Origin: Candidatus Uhrbacteria bacterium
GTDB lineage: Bacteria; Patescibacteriota; Patescibacteriia; UBA9934; GWF2-40-263
NCBI GenBank assembly: GCA_014239775.1
Contig: JAAZYG010000044.1
Span: 1-33,983 of the forward strand
DNA: 33,983 nucleotides
Direction of reading: 5' to 3'
Shown here: positions 24,770 through 32,199 of the stretch, piece after piece
Position numbering within the stretch: the first letter of the stretch is position 1
Layout of the letters: each line of letters starts with the position of its first letter
Made by a program: the position numbers and the translations under genes
The notes under the pieces: generated by a model
Database searches by the model: none
Seen by the model: only the letters and a program-made list of their open reading frames with translations
Told to the model about the DNA's origin: nothing

Positions 24770-27016
24770 ATGAAAGGATCTATGCCAAAGGAACTTCAAA
24801 AATTCACAGAAGGACCAAAGGAAGAAAAAAAGTCTTTTACACCTCGTGAAACAAAAGACCTAAAAACATGGTGTTTACGACTTGAAGCTGTTGCTCAAAA
24901 CATATCTGGAGATTCCTCTTTACGCGTACATCAAGGCGAACCAAATACACAACTTTGGTATTATAACACCATAAGAAATGAAGCTTTTTTTGATCCATCA
25001 GAAGTACTTGAAAGACAAGAAGACCAAGAAGAAGTTTTGCTTGGAAGCATTGCCCACGAAGCAGGTCATGCAATTATTTCAGATTTTACATTTATCCCAA
25101 AATCAGCATCTAAACAATTAGGTTTTACCTCTTTGATGCGTGCAGTTGAGGAAAGGCCCACAGATCAAGTTGTACGAGACAGATTTCCAGGTGCCGGAAA
25201 ATGGGTAGATAAAATGCGTGAAGTGCTTGCAGAAGAAGGTGCAATACAAGGTCCAATTAAAGACAGGATTGGATATGTACCTTATTTTTCGCAACTATTA
25301 TCAATGATTGTTTTTGAAAGAGTATATTCAGATGAAATAACAGCAACACAAGATGAAGAAGTGCTGCACAAATACCAACAAATCAAAAAAACAGTTGAAC
25401 AAATTGAGAAAATGTTCCCAAATCAACAGTCAGATACAAGTACAAAAAAAGATTTTGCAATAAAGCGATACAAAAAAACATATAAACAACTTTTTCCTGA
25501 ACTTAAAAAACTAGTAGAAATAGATAAAGAAAGAGAGCAGCTAAGACAAATGGCAATAGCATTACTTGCCGATGACATGGAAAAAAATAAACCACAAAAT
25601 ACAAGCACTGAGCCGAAAATATTAAAAAAATTGTCAACAGAACTTCAAGACGAAATGTTCTCTAAAATCATTCCATGCTTACGTAAAAGATCAGAAACCT
25701 GGATCCAATCATTAGGTGACCAAGAGGACGCATCGATATTACCAACGATGAAGACAAATGACTCTACTAGCCGTAAACTTGAGTTAATACATGCACTAAC
25801 AATACAAAATAATTTCGAAGCCTATAAACTGATACCCGTTCCTGTAGATAAATTTTCACAAGAACTTCAACATGCATTAAAAGCTTTAATTGAAGAACAA
25901 GAACAAGAAGAACAAGAAGAAGAACAAGAACGCAACGAAACATCTAAAAATCAATCTATACAGGAACAAGCTCAAAAAGTTCTAGAACAAATTGAAGACA
26001 TGATTAATGAGACTCTTAAAGGAATGATGGAAAAAGAAAGTCTGCCAACACACAAAGAAATTGCAAAACAAGAAGAAGAACAAGAACTAACAGAAAAATT
26101 AGAAAAAAGCAGGCAAGAAAATGAACAAAGAATCGAAAGCATAAGAAAAGAAATAGAACAAAATATGTCAGAAGTACTTAAAAAAAGTACATATGATGAA
26201 TTTTATGAACAGGTTAGAGAACAAGACGAAGCTCTGTATAATGAACTGTACGAAATTTTTTACCCTAGCAAAAAACAAAAAAAGCAACTAAAAACTACAG
26301 GTTCACAATTAAATATAAGGGCATTGTTTAATTTTATATCTGCACGAAAAGCTGGAGCAAAAGACATTCCCGCAAAAATATGGGAAGCAAAAACAACACC
26401 AGAAGTTCGTGATTATGCATTCATGATACTTATAGACCTGTCTGGATCAATGCAACGGACAGACTATTATAATTCGATTTCACCAATTAAAGAATCTTTA
26501 AAAGCACTAATTGCAGTATCAGAATCATTAAACAGACTTGGTATTAAATTAGAAATAGTTGGCTTTGGTAGTATTGAAAATTACGATGACCAAGGATTAT
26601 ATAGAGATGAAAATGAAGAAATCATAACCCTTAAATCAATAGAAGATGAAATGACAGATGAAATACGAGAAAAATTAACAACAGTATTAAATGCAGATGG
26701 AACTACACCTACAACAAAGGCATTAAAACATGCAAAAGATAGAATGAATAGTATTCAGGCAGCAAATAAATTTATTACAGTACTTACAGACGGTGCACCA
26801 GACTATTTTAGTGACGCAAAAGAACAAGCAGAAATAATAGAATCAACTCCAGATATTGGACTACTTGGACTTGGTATTGGTTCTAACACAAGACGAATAG
26901 AAGACCTGTTCTCACACTCAAAAGGTGAAATTAAAATTGATGAACTTACCGACGTATTAACAGAACTTATTGTTGAATTAATAAAAAATCCAACAAGTAC
27001 TAAAACACGTGACTAA
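24770..27016 (+). CDS. HEAGH metallopeptidase-like + von Willebrand A domain protein
   Basis: This 748-residue protein has three parts. At residues 96-100 HEAGH is a classic zinc-protease HExxH; EERPTD at 127-133 could supply a third ligand. A helical middle follows with a very acidic Q/E stretch around 370-400. The C-terminal vWA domain has a complete MIDAS: DLSGS near 555, the Thr of DGTTPTT near 643, and TDG near 672. The combination resembles DUF2201-type vWA proteins and, in its acidic linker and AAA partner, CobT. No signal peptide or membrane segment is seen. It starts an operon with a 145-residue gene and a MoxR-like ATPase. The second ATG (24782), preceded by AAAGGA, is an alternative start giving 744 residues. 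Peptidase activity is inferred from one motif. Confidence 0.85.
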   Translation: MKGSMPKELQKFTEGPKEEKKSFTPRETKDLKTWCLRLEAVAQNISGDSSLRVHQGEPNTQLWYYNTIRNEAFFDPSEVLERQEDQEEVLLGSIAHEAGHAIISDFTFIPKSASKQLGFTSLMRAVEERPTDQVVRDRFPGAGKWVDKMREVLAEEGAIQGPIKDRIGYVPYFSQLLSMIVFERVYSDEITATQDEEVLHKYQQIKKTVEQIEKMFPNQQSDTSTKKDFAIKRYKKTYKQLFPELKKLVEIDKEREQLRQMAIALLADDMEKNKPQNTSTEPKILKKLSTELQDEMFSKIIPCLRKRSETWIQSLGDQEDASILPTMKTNDSTSRKLELIHALTIQNNFEAYKLIPVPVDKFSQELQHALKALIEEQEQEEQEEEQERNETSKNQSIQEQAQKVLEQIEDMINETLKGMMEKESLPTHKEIAKQEEEQELTEKLEKSRQENEQRIESIRKEIEQNMSEVLKKSTYDEFYEQVREQDEALYNELYEIFYPSKKQKKQLKTTGSQLNIRALFNFISARKAGAKDIPAKIWEAKTTPEVRDYAFMILIDLSGSMQRTDYYNSISPIKESLKALIAVSESLNRLGIKLEIVGFGSIENYDDQGLYRDENEEIITLKSIEDEMTDEIREKLTTVLNADGTTPTTKALKHAKDRMNSIQAANKFITVLTDGAPDYFSDAKEQAEIIESTPDIGLLGLGIGSNTRRIEDLFSHSKGEIKIDELTDVLTELIVELIKNPTSTKTRD

Positions 27017-27046
27017 TATCAAAAATCAACATATACTTAAACTATT

Positions 27047-27484
27047 ATGAACATAAAACAAGTAGAAAAACTCGAGGATTATATAAATGGTCTTATGCAA
27101 TTGAGATCTGATCGTTTTGTGTTGGGGTCCATAAGTGTGCACAAAAAAGACGCAACTCACGTTTTGGACAAGCTAACATTAAATGGAGTGTCTGTGTTAC
27201 ATACAGAAGAAGGTTATGAAGACAGATTATTAGAGATACTTGCCAGAAGACTAGAAAAAAAACAAGCAACAGCAATTACAATTACCAATGAAATACCACA
27301 AAAATTCAACAATCAATTACATAATATAAGTAATGGTTTATTCAATGCACACATTGCAGGCCACAACTCACCAACCATAATCAATCCTCTTCTAAACGGA
27401 GCTATGGTTATATTAATTTTTATTGATTGTGATCCAATGTCATGTGGGGTACAACACATACTTTCATCAACTGTAAATATATGA
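27047..27484 (+). CDS. Hypothetical protein (145 aa) between vWA and AAA genes
   Basis: This gene starts 30 bases after the vWA gene and its TGA overlaps the ATG of the ATPase gene (27481-27484), so it is translationally coupled to it. The 145-residue product has a mixed alpha/beta look: a helical first third, a charged middle helix (EDRLLEILARRLEKKQ) and a hydrophobic beta strand near the end (GAMVILIFIDCD). No catalytic motif or known family is recognised. Its fixed place between a vWA protein and its ATPase suggests an adaptor or a component of the same complex. No Shine-Dalgarno is visible. Confidence 0.75.
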   Translation: MNIKQVEKLEDYINGLMQLRSDRFVLGSISVHKKDATHVLDKLTLNGVSVLHTEEGYEDRLLEILARRLEKKQATAITITNEIPQKFNNQLHNISNGLFNAHIAGHNSPTIINPLLNGAMVILIFIDCDPMSCGVQHILSSTVNI

Positions 27485-29046
27485 AAAGCAAAAGAAACCC
27501 AGATCAAGCAGGCCACAGTTTAGAACAAGAAAAAAGTGAATCATTAATTGGAAAGACTTTCCATGAAATTATTTTTGATACAAAACAACAAACTGGAGTA
27601 AATAAAACAATATTTTTTGTTAATGGAACAGATGAACATAAAATCATGTATCTTGATCCGGCATTTTCAAGCCACATTGAAGAAGGTAAAGAATATTCAG
27701 TAGAAATAACACAAGACACTCGTCCAGATAAAAATAAAACAGGTGAAAGAAAAGGTAAATTATTTGTAAAAATAATAGCAGAGGACGGTGTGCCCTTTAA
27801 AGCAGAAGCTGCGCGTAAAATACCTCTACCAATTGAAATAAAAAAAGAGGAAGGAAGTGTATTGGTTATTGAAGCAGAGATTCCCTACAACAAAGAAGGT
27901 GGACCACTTGTACCTGATATAAAAAAATTTGAACTTTTCACACTTGACGAACATACACTTAAAATACTTCATAAAGTTGCAGGTGCTGTTGAACAAAACT
28001 TACCCCTGCTACTTGAAGGAGATACAGCTGCAACAAAAACCAGTGCAATAGAGTACCTTGCGGCAGTAACAAACAATGAAGTTATACGACTTAACTTAAG
28101 TGGACAAACAGATACATCAGAACTAATCGGTAAATTCGTACCAAATGACGGTGAAATACAGATGGAATTTGAAACACTTTTAAAAAACACAGAAACTCTT
28201 CAACCAATCTCAAGAAATATAGTGGAACAAGCAATGAATGAAGGTAGAGAGCTTACAAAAACAGAATCACAACTCATAGCGACAAATGAAGGATTACAAA
28301 TTGCAGAATGGAGATGGCAAGACGGAGCTGTACCACACGCAATGAAAACTGGAGCATGGCTTATTTTAGATGAATTTACATTTGCAGATCCAAGTGTACG
28401 TGAAAGATTAAATTCAGTTCTTGAGCGTGGAAAAAGTATTGTATTATCTGAAAATGGCGGTGTTAAAATTGGACCTGGTGGAGACCATGAAATAGACGAA
28501 CGTTTTCGAATATTTGCAACCACAAACCCAGCAGATTTTGGAGGTCGTATACCATTAACACCAGCAGAGGCAAGACGTTGGTCAAGATATATGTATGTTA
28601 AATCACCCTCAAAAGAAAGCTACATTGCAATGATGAACTTTATTGCATTTGGAAAACAGCCTAAAGTCACAATAAAAGGCCAAGAATATAAGGCAGATAA
28701 CATAGAGCCGGTTTACAAAAAACTACGTAGAATTCCAGATTTTAGAAAAAAAATAGAACAGATTGCAGCATTTCACAGTACAGTTGAAAAATTTGCCAAA
28801 GAAAAATCTATAGGGAAAAGTAGAAAAAGACCTTATGTTTTTACTAGAGACAACCTAATAAATCTACTTGAATTTTTAGAAAAGAAAACTATTTTAGACA
28901 GAAAAACTGGACGAAGAGAAGATGCACAACAAAATCCAAGTAAATTCCTACAACGAGCACTAGAAGAAACTTATTTTGATTTCATTGTAGATGAAGATGA
29001 TAGACAAAAAGTAAAAGATGCTTATTATGCATCAGTAACAAGTTAG
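27481..29046 (+). CDS. MoxR/CobS-like AAA+ ATPase with atypical Walker A
   Basis: The track starts at 27442, but ATG 27481 (MKSKRNPDQ) overlaps the upstream stop as ATGA and gives 521 residues; the extra 13 codons would overlap the upstream gene by 43 bases. The AAA module begins near residue 178 with EGDTAATKTS, where the usual GxxGxGKT glycines are Ala and Thr but Lys-Thr is kept. LILDEF near 294 is Walker B and FATTNPADF near 345 is sensor 1, followed by arginines at RRWSRY. These, and the GQTDTSELIGKFVP segment, match the dynein-related/MoxR branch. The N-terminal 175 residues are an additional domain of unknown type. It probably remodels a target through the vWA partner. Confidence 0.88.
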   Translation: MKSKRNPDQAGHSLEQEKSESLIGKTFHEIIFDTKQQTGVNKTIFFVNGTDEHKIMYLDPAFSSHIEEGKEYSVEITQDTRPDKNKTGERKGKLFVKIIAEDGVPFKAEAARKIPLPIEIKKEEGSVLVIEAEIPYNKEGGPLVPDIKKFELFTLDEHTLKILHKVAGAVEQNLPLLLEGDTAATKTSAIEYLAAVTNNEVIRLNLSGQTDTSELIGKFVPNDGEIQMEFETLLKNTETLQPISRNIVEQAMNEGRELTKTESQLIATNEGLQIAEWRWQDGAVPHAMKTGAWLILDEFTFADPSVRERLNSVLERGKSIVLSENGGVKIGPGGDHEIDERFRIFATTNPADFGGRIPLTPAEARRWSRYMYVKSPSKESYIAMMNFIAFGKQPKVTIKGQEYKADNIEPVYKKLRRIPDFRKKIEQIAAFHSTVEKFAKEKSIGKSRKRPYVFTRDNLINLLEFLEKKTILDRKTGRREDAQQNPSKFLQRALEETYFDFIVDEDDRQKVKDAYYASVTS

Positions 29047-29058
29047 ATAATTTTTTAA

Positions 29059-29100
29059 CAAAAAGAAAACACCCGAAATATGGGTGTCAAGGGTGTTCTC
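29059..29100 (-). terminator. Intrinsic terminator of the candidate ncRNA
   Basis: Minus-strand GAGAACACCC pairs with GGGTGTTTTC (one G-U), or alternatively ACACCC-ATATTTC-GGGTGT forms a tighter hairpin; a TTTTTG run follows. There is no T-run on the plus strand, so it serves a leftward transcript entering from the region before tyrS's end rather than the ATPase gene. Confidence 0.72.
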
Positions 29101-29240
29101 TACTATATATTAATTTTGGCTTTTTACTGACCAGTGACTTGGATATCGTCACAAATACTGATTGCGGTAGGAATGGGTACCTTTCCGGAATCATAGGATG
29201 TATTTCATATAATTCTATTATATATGAATCATGTTACAGC

Positions 29241-29299
29241 TTATATATAATATTATTATATAAAGTTATTATTATATATAACGTTATTGTTATATATAA
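29241..29299. repeat. Repeated 10-bp palindrome TTATATATAA
   Basis: Three exact copies of the self-complementary decamer start at 29241, 29272 and 29290, with a shortened copy (TTATATAA) at 29256. Spacers are AT-rich and similar (AACGTTATTG, AGTTATTA). Any two copies can pair, so an RNA from here could adopt several alternative stems. It lies inside the candidate ncRNA. Confidence 0.65.
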
Positions 29300-29422
29300 T
29301 CAACATCTGCATCCATGCACACATCCGAAACAGTAAGCAGCCATTCAATTATCTTGTTAAATCGTACAGCAGCAAACACATGCCATTTCCTCCATCAAGT
29401 GTCTATCTGTTTCTTCTTTCAT
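29300..29422 (-). other. Two tiny cysteine-rich ORFs in the same frame
   Basis: At the 5' end of the candidate RNA, ATG 29422 opens a 21-residue frame ending in ACVCCCTI, and after TAA-CAA-GAT-AAT-TGA the same frame reopens at ATG 29344 for MAAYCFGCVHGCRC (stop at 29300). No Shine-Dalgarno precedes either. The cysteine density is striking, but ORFs this short arise by chance. Confidence 0.15.
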
Positions 29423-29442
29423 TATAGTAGCGAACAAAAAGT

Positions 29443-29471
29443 ATAATACCATAAAGACACTCTTTTGTCAA
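29443..29471 (-). promoter_or_regulatory. Near-consensus promoter of the candidate ncRNA
   Basis: On the minus strand an exact TTGACA is followed by a 17-base spacer and TATTAT (five of six). This is the best promoter match seen in the window. The -35 lies within the loop of the hairpin after tyrS, and transcription would start near 29437. Confidence 0.75.
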
Positions 29472-29483
29472 GAGTGTCTTTAT
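29451..29483. terminator. 14-bp hairpin after tyrS, probable terminator
   Basis: ATAAAGACACTCTT and its exact complement flank a five-base loop. It lies about 60 bases beyond the tyrS stop. The T-tracts (CTTTAT) are short on both strands, so termination may be partial. The arm and loop also hold the -35 and spacer of the leftward promoter. Confidence 0.55.
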
Positions 29484-29544
29484 TGTTATAAACCTAAAAT
29501 AGGTAACTTTGCTAACTTAAGCGAAATTAATAAAATTTTTTTTG

Positions 29545-30741
29545 TCAAACTAGCCGAACAAAACCTCTTTTTCCCTTCTGAAGCAACTGGCCGGGTTCCA
29601 CAGATTGTCCACCATCTACAACAACCTCCCCATCAAGCTTAACACCTTTACCCTCTATTAAACGTCTAGCGTCGGATTTAGATTTTGCCAATTTTGAATC
29701 AACTAACACATCTACAATATTTGAGCCTGATTTCATTTTATACTCTGCAATATCTTCTGGAGTAGTGTGCTCCTTAAATAATTGATCAAACCTATCAGAT
29801 GCAGACTGAGCTTCACTTTCATTAAAAAATGACTCCACCAAACAACGTGCCAACCTGGCTTTTAGATCTCTTGGGTTTGTGCCACCGGCTAATTCTTTTT
29901 CAATCAAATCAATCTCCTTAATTTCAATGTTAGTAATAAGCTCAAAACCTGAAACAATCAGCTCATCTGGCCAACTCATAACCTTACCAAACATATCATC
30001 AGATGAATCTCCCAACTTAATCATATTACCCTCACTCTTACCCATCTTTTTTCCTGTAGGATCAACTAATAATTTTGTTGTAAGTACGAACTTTTCTTTT
30101 TTATTAATTGCTTTCATCAATGTCCTACCAGCCAACATGTTAAACATCTGATCATTACCGCCCAATTCACCATCTACATCCATTGCAACACAATCATAAC
30201 CTTGCATTAATGGATACATAAACTCATGAAGATAAATTGGCTTTTCTTCATCCATTCTCTTCTCAAACATGTCGCGTGTAAGCATTTGTTGAACAGTAAA
30301 ATGAGATGATAACTCAACAATTTCTTCAAATGTAAGCTTAGCTAACCACTCACTGTTAAATCTTATCTCTGCCTTATTTTTACTATCAAAATCTATCAAC
30401 TTTGATGCTTGTTTTTGATAATTTTTTGCATTTTTAAGAACTTGTTCTCTAGTCAAACGCACTCTAGTTGATGACTTATCAGTTGGATCACCTATCATTC
30501 CAGTAAAATCCCCTATCAATAGAATAAGTTTGTGACCCAAATCTTGGAATTGACGCATCTTCCTCAAAAATATTCCATGACCAATATGTAAATCTGGCCC
30601 TGTAGGATCAACACCAACATATAATGTAAGCTGTTTACCTTCTTGTAAACGTTTTTCTAAAAATCGTCTATTTGGATAAATATTCTCAACTCCTCTATCC
30701 AGTATTTCACTTATTTTATTTTTATCTGTAGATATTTTCAT
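29545..30741 (-). CDS. tyrS: Tyrosyl-tRNA synthetase
   Basis: The 398-residue class I synthetase charges tRNA(Tyr). YVGVDPTGPDLHIGHGIFL near residue 40 contains the HIGH signature (quoted in part: HIGHGIFL), IGDFTGMIGDPT follows, QGYDCVAMDVDGELGGNDQ binds tyrosine, and KMGKS is the KMSKS loop near residue 230. The C-terminal S4 RNA-binding domain spans roughly 335-398 (SDARRLIEGKGVKLDGE). The HIGHG/KMGKS combination and length match the TyrZ-type branch common in Patescibacteria and many others. It follows the phosphohexomutase by 20 bases, so the two may form an operon. No T-box was found upstream. The stop is TGA, supporting the standard code. Confidence 0.96.
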   Translation of the reverse strand: MKISTDKNKISEILDRGVENIYPNRRFLEKRLQEGKQLTLYVGVDPTGPDLHIGHGIFLRKMRQFQDLGHKLILLIGDFTGMIGDPTDKSSTRVRLTREQVLKNAKNYQKQASKLIDFDSKNKAEIRFNSEWLAKLTFEEIVELSSHFTVQQMLTRDMFEKRMDEEKPIYLHEFMYPLMQGYDCVAMDVDGELGGNDQMFNMLAGRTLMKAINKKEKFVLTTKLLVDPTGKKMGKSEGNMIKLGDSSDDMFGKVMSWPDELIVSGFELITNIEIKEIDLIEKELAGGTNPRDLKARLARCLVESFFNESEAQSASDRFDQLFKEHTTPEDIAEYKMKSGSNIVDVLVDSKLAKSKSDARRLIEGKGVKLDGEVVVDGGQSVEPGQLLQKGKRGFVRLV

Positions 30742-30761
30742 ACTAAATTAAATATAAACGA

Positions 30762-32132
30762 CTATTCGCCCTTTATCAATGAAATTATTTTATCTCTATG
30801 TTTTTCCATACTCTCACGATCAACACTCTCTAAATTTAAACGTAATTTAGATTCTGTGTTTGAAGCACGCACATTAAACCAATAATCCTCATATGTTATA
30901 GATATTCCATCTAGCTCATTTAATTCCCCATCTGAATACTGATCCTTTATTCTTGCAATAGTACCCTCCTTATCATCCACCTCAAAATTTATCTCACCTG
31001 AATGTACATACCTTGCATCAAGTAGCTCAACAATTTCAGACAAATCTTTACCTAGTCTTGTAATTTCTTGCAAAATTTGTGCTGCAACTGTAACAGGACC
31101 TTCATATACCCCTGTTTTAAATTCATAGAAAAAATGACCAGAAGACTCACCACCAAACGGCGCATTTACATCTCTCATCTGCTCTTTTATTAATGAATGT
31201 CCAACACGTGTTACAGACGGAATACCACCAGATTCTACAATCATATCTTCTGTAATCTTTCCTGGTCTTATGTCATAACAAATTGTAGCACCTGGATGAT
31301 CACGTAAAACTATTTGTGATAAAAGACCACGCACAACTGAAGGTGTGACTTTTTTGCCTTTGTTATCAACAAAAAAGATCCTATCACCATCACCATCTGT
31401 AGCAATGCCTAGATCGGCCCCAAGTTCAACAACCTTTTTCTCTAAATCTTTTGTATTTTCTGGTTTGAACGGATCAGCTTCATGATTAGGAAAAGTTCCG
31501 TCTAATTCCCAGTACATTCTTGTCACATCAACATCGATCATCTTAAACAACTCATCCAAATATTGAGCACCCATTCCATTTGCACTATCAGCTACTATTT
31601 TAAACTTTTTGATTGAATGTTTGCCAGCATGCTCAAACTCTTTTTCTGCAGATTTCTTTACCACTCCACCAACCTTCTCTATTTCCCCTATTACATTTGC
31701 TGTATCAAATAAATCTGCTTCAACTAAATCAGCAATATCTAATATTCCCGTGTCACCGCTTACAGGAATGGCATTTTCACGAGTTAACTTAAAACCATTA
31801 TAGGCAGCGGGATTGTGTGAAGCTGATACCATAATACCTCCATCTGCACCTAAATCACCTACACCAAAATAAAACGCAGGAGTCGAAACCAGACCAATAT
31901 CCAGCACCTTCACACCAGACTCAACGAGCCCTTCCATTAACTCAGTTTGATAGTTTATAGAACTCTTTCTCATGTCACGACCAACAACTACTGTAATTTG
32001 CTTATTTGGAACTTCTTTTTGACGTAAAATAGCGTAAGCTTTTCCTATTTTTTTTGCTAATTCTGGCGTAATTTCCGTATCTACTAAACCACGGATATCA
32101 TACTTCTTAAAAATGTGTCTTGGTATCACCAT
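30762..32132 (-). CDS. Phosphomannomutase/phosphoglucomutase
   Basis: An alpha-D-phosphohexomutase of 456 residues that interconverts hexose 1- and 6-phosphates (mannose and/or glucose) for sugar-nucleotide and envelope polysaccharide synthesis. The four domains are complete: KKYDIRG at 9-15, the phosphoserine loop SASHNP at 103-108, the magnesium loop DGDGDR at 246-251, the sugar-binding GGESSGH at 327-333 (the GEMSGH equivalent), and a C-terminal phosphate-binding domain with RASNTESKLRLNLE. GESSGH suits phosphomannomutase or a dual-specificity enzyme rather than phosphoglucosamine mutase. It is upstream of tyrS in the same orientation and divergent from lemA. ATG 32132 has no clear Shine-Dalgarno. 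Confidence 0.93.
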   Translation of the reverse strand: MVIPRHIFKKYDIRGLVDTEITPELAKKIGKAYAILRQKEVPNKQITVVVGRDMRKSSINYQTELMEGLVESGVKVLDIGLVSTPAFYFGVGDLGADGGIMVSASHNPAAYNGFKLTRENAIPVSGDTGILDIADLVEADLFDTANVIGEIEKVGGVVKKSAEKEFEHAGKHSIKKFKIVADSANGMGAQYLDELFKMIDVDVTRMYWELDGTFPNHEADPFKPENTKDLEKKVVELGADLGIATDGDGDRIFFVDNKGKKVTPSVVRGLLSQIVLRDHPGATICYDIRPGKITEDMIVESGGIPSVTRVGHSLIKEQMRDVNAPFGGESSGHFFYEFKTGVYEGPVTVAAQILQEITRLGKDLSEIVELLDARYVHSGEINFEVDDKEGTIARIKDQYSDGELNELDGISITYEDYWFNVRASNTESKLRLNLESVDRESMEKHRDKIISLIKGE

Positions 32133-32138
32133 ATTTCT

Positions 32139-32167
32139 TTGACTCGTTAATAAAAAATGAGTACAAT
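32139..32167 (+). promoter_or_regulatory. Promoter of lemA-htpX-clp group
   Basis: TTGACT, 17 bases and TACAAT form a strong sigma70-type match. The start would be near 32174, leaving a leader of about 25 bases before the lemA ATG. No terminator is visible before the Clp-like gene. Confidence 0.7.
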
Positions 32168-32199
32168 TTAAGTATAAAATTCACTAAAAACCATAAATT

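Larger units (their letters stand above)
29060..29437 (-). ncRNA. Candidate structured non-coding RNA, about 375 nt
   Basis: The interval between the ATPase gene and tyrS has no convincing protein gene but is framed on the minus strand by a near-consensus promoter (29443-29471) and an intrinsic terminator (29059-29100). Inverted repeats occur throughout: GAAACAG/CTGTTTC (29327-29333 with 29407-29413), TTCATATA/TATATGAA (29204-29228), TGATTGCGG/CCGGAATCA with one mismatch (29159-29193), GTGAC/GTCAC (29134-29152), and repeated TTATATATAA palindromes. I looked for landmarks of tmRNA, RNase P RNA, SRP RNA and 6S RNA and did not find convincing matches, though diverged forms cannot be excluded. 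The orientation is set by promoter and terminator. It could also be a long untranslated message for tiny peptides. Confidence 0.5.

Noticed and set aside
25900-25935. GAACAAGAAGAA repeats in the vWA gene as a DNA repeat element
   Set aside because: They encode the acidic E/Q linker and are explained as low-complexity protein sequence.
27442-27480. Upstream start of the AAA ATPase (13 extra codons in the track)
   Set aside because: It would overlap the 145-residue gene by 43 bases, while ATG 27481 gives a standard ATGA coupling.
29059-29100. Terminator for the plus-strand ATPase gene
   Set aside because: The hairpin has no T-run on the plus strand; the T-run lies on the minus strand only.
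29139-29336. 65-residue plus-strand ORF in the tyrS-upstream gap region
   Set aside because: It is antisense to the promoter/terminator-defined unit, consists largely of translated AT palindromes (I, Y, V repeats) and has no upstream signals.
29060-29437. tmRNA, RNase P RNA, SRP RNA or 6S RNA identity for the orphan transcript
   Set aside because: I could not find the tRNA-like ends of tmRNA, the conserved RNase P core strings, or the SRP GGAA-loop context. A GGAGGAAATGG string only faintly resembles the RNase P 5' core. A covariance search is needed to exclude diverged forms.
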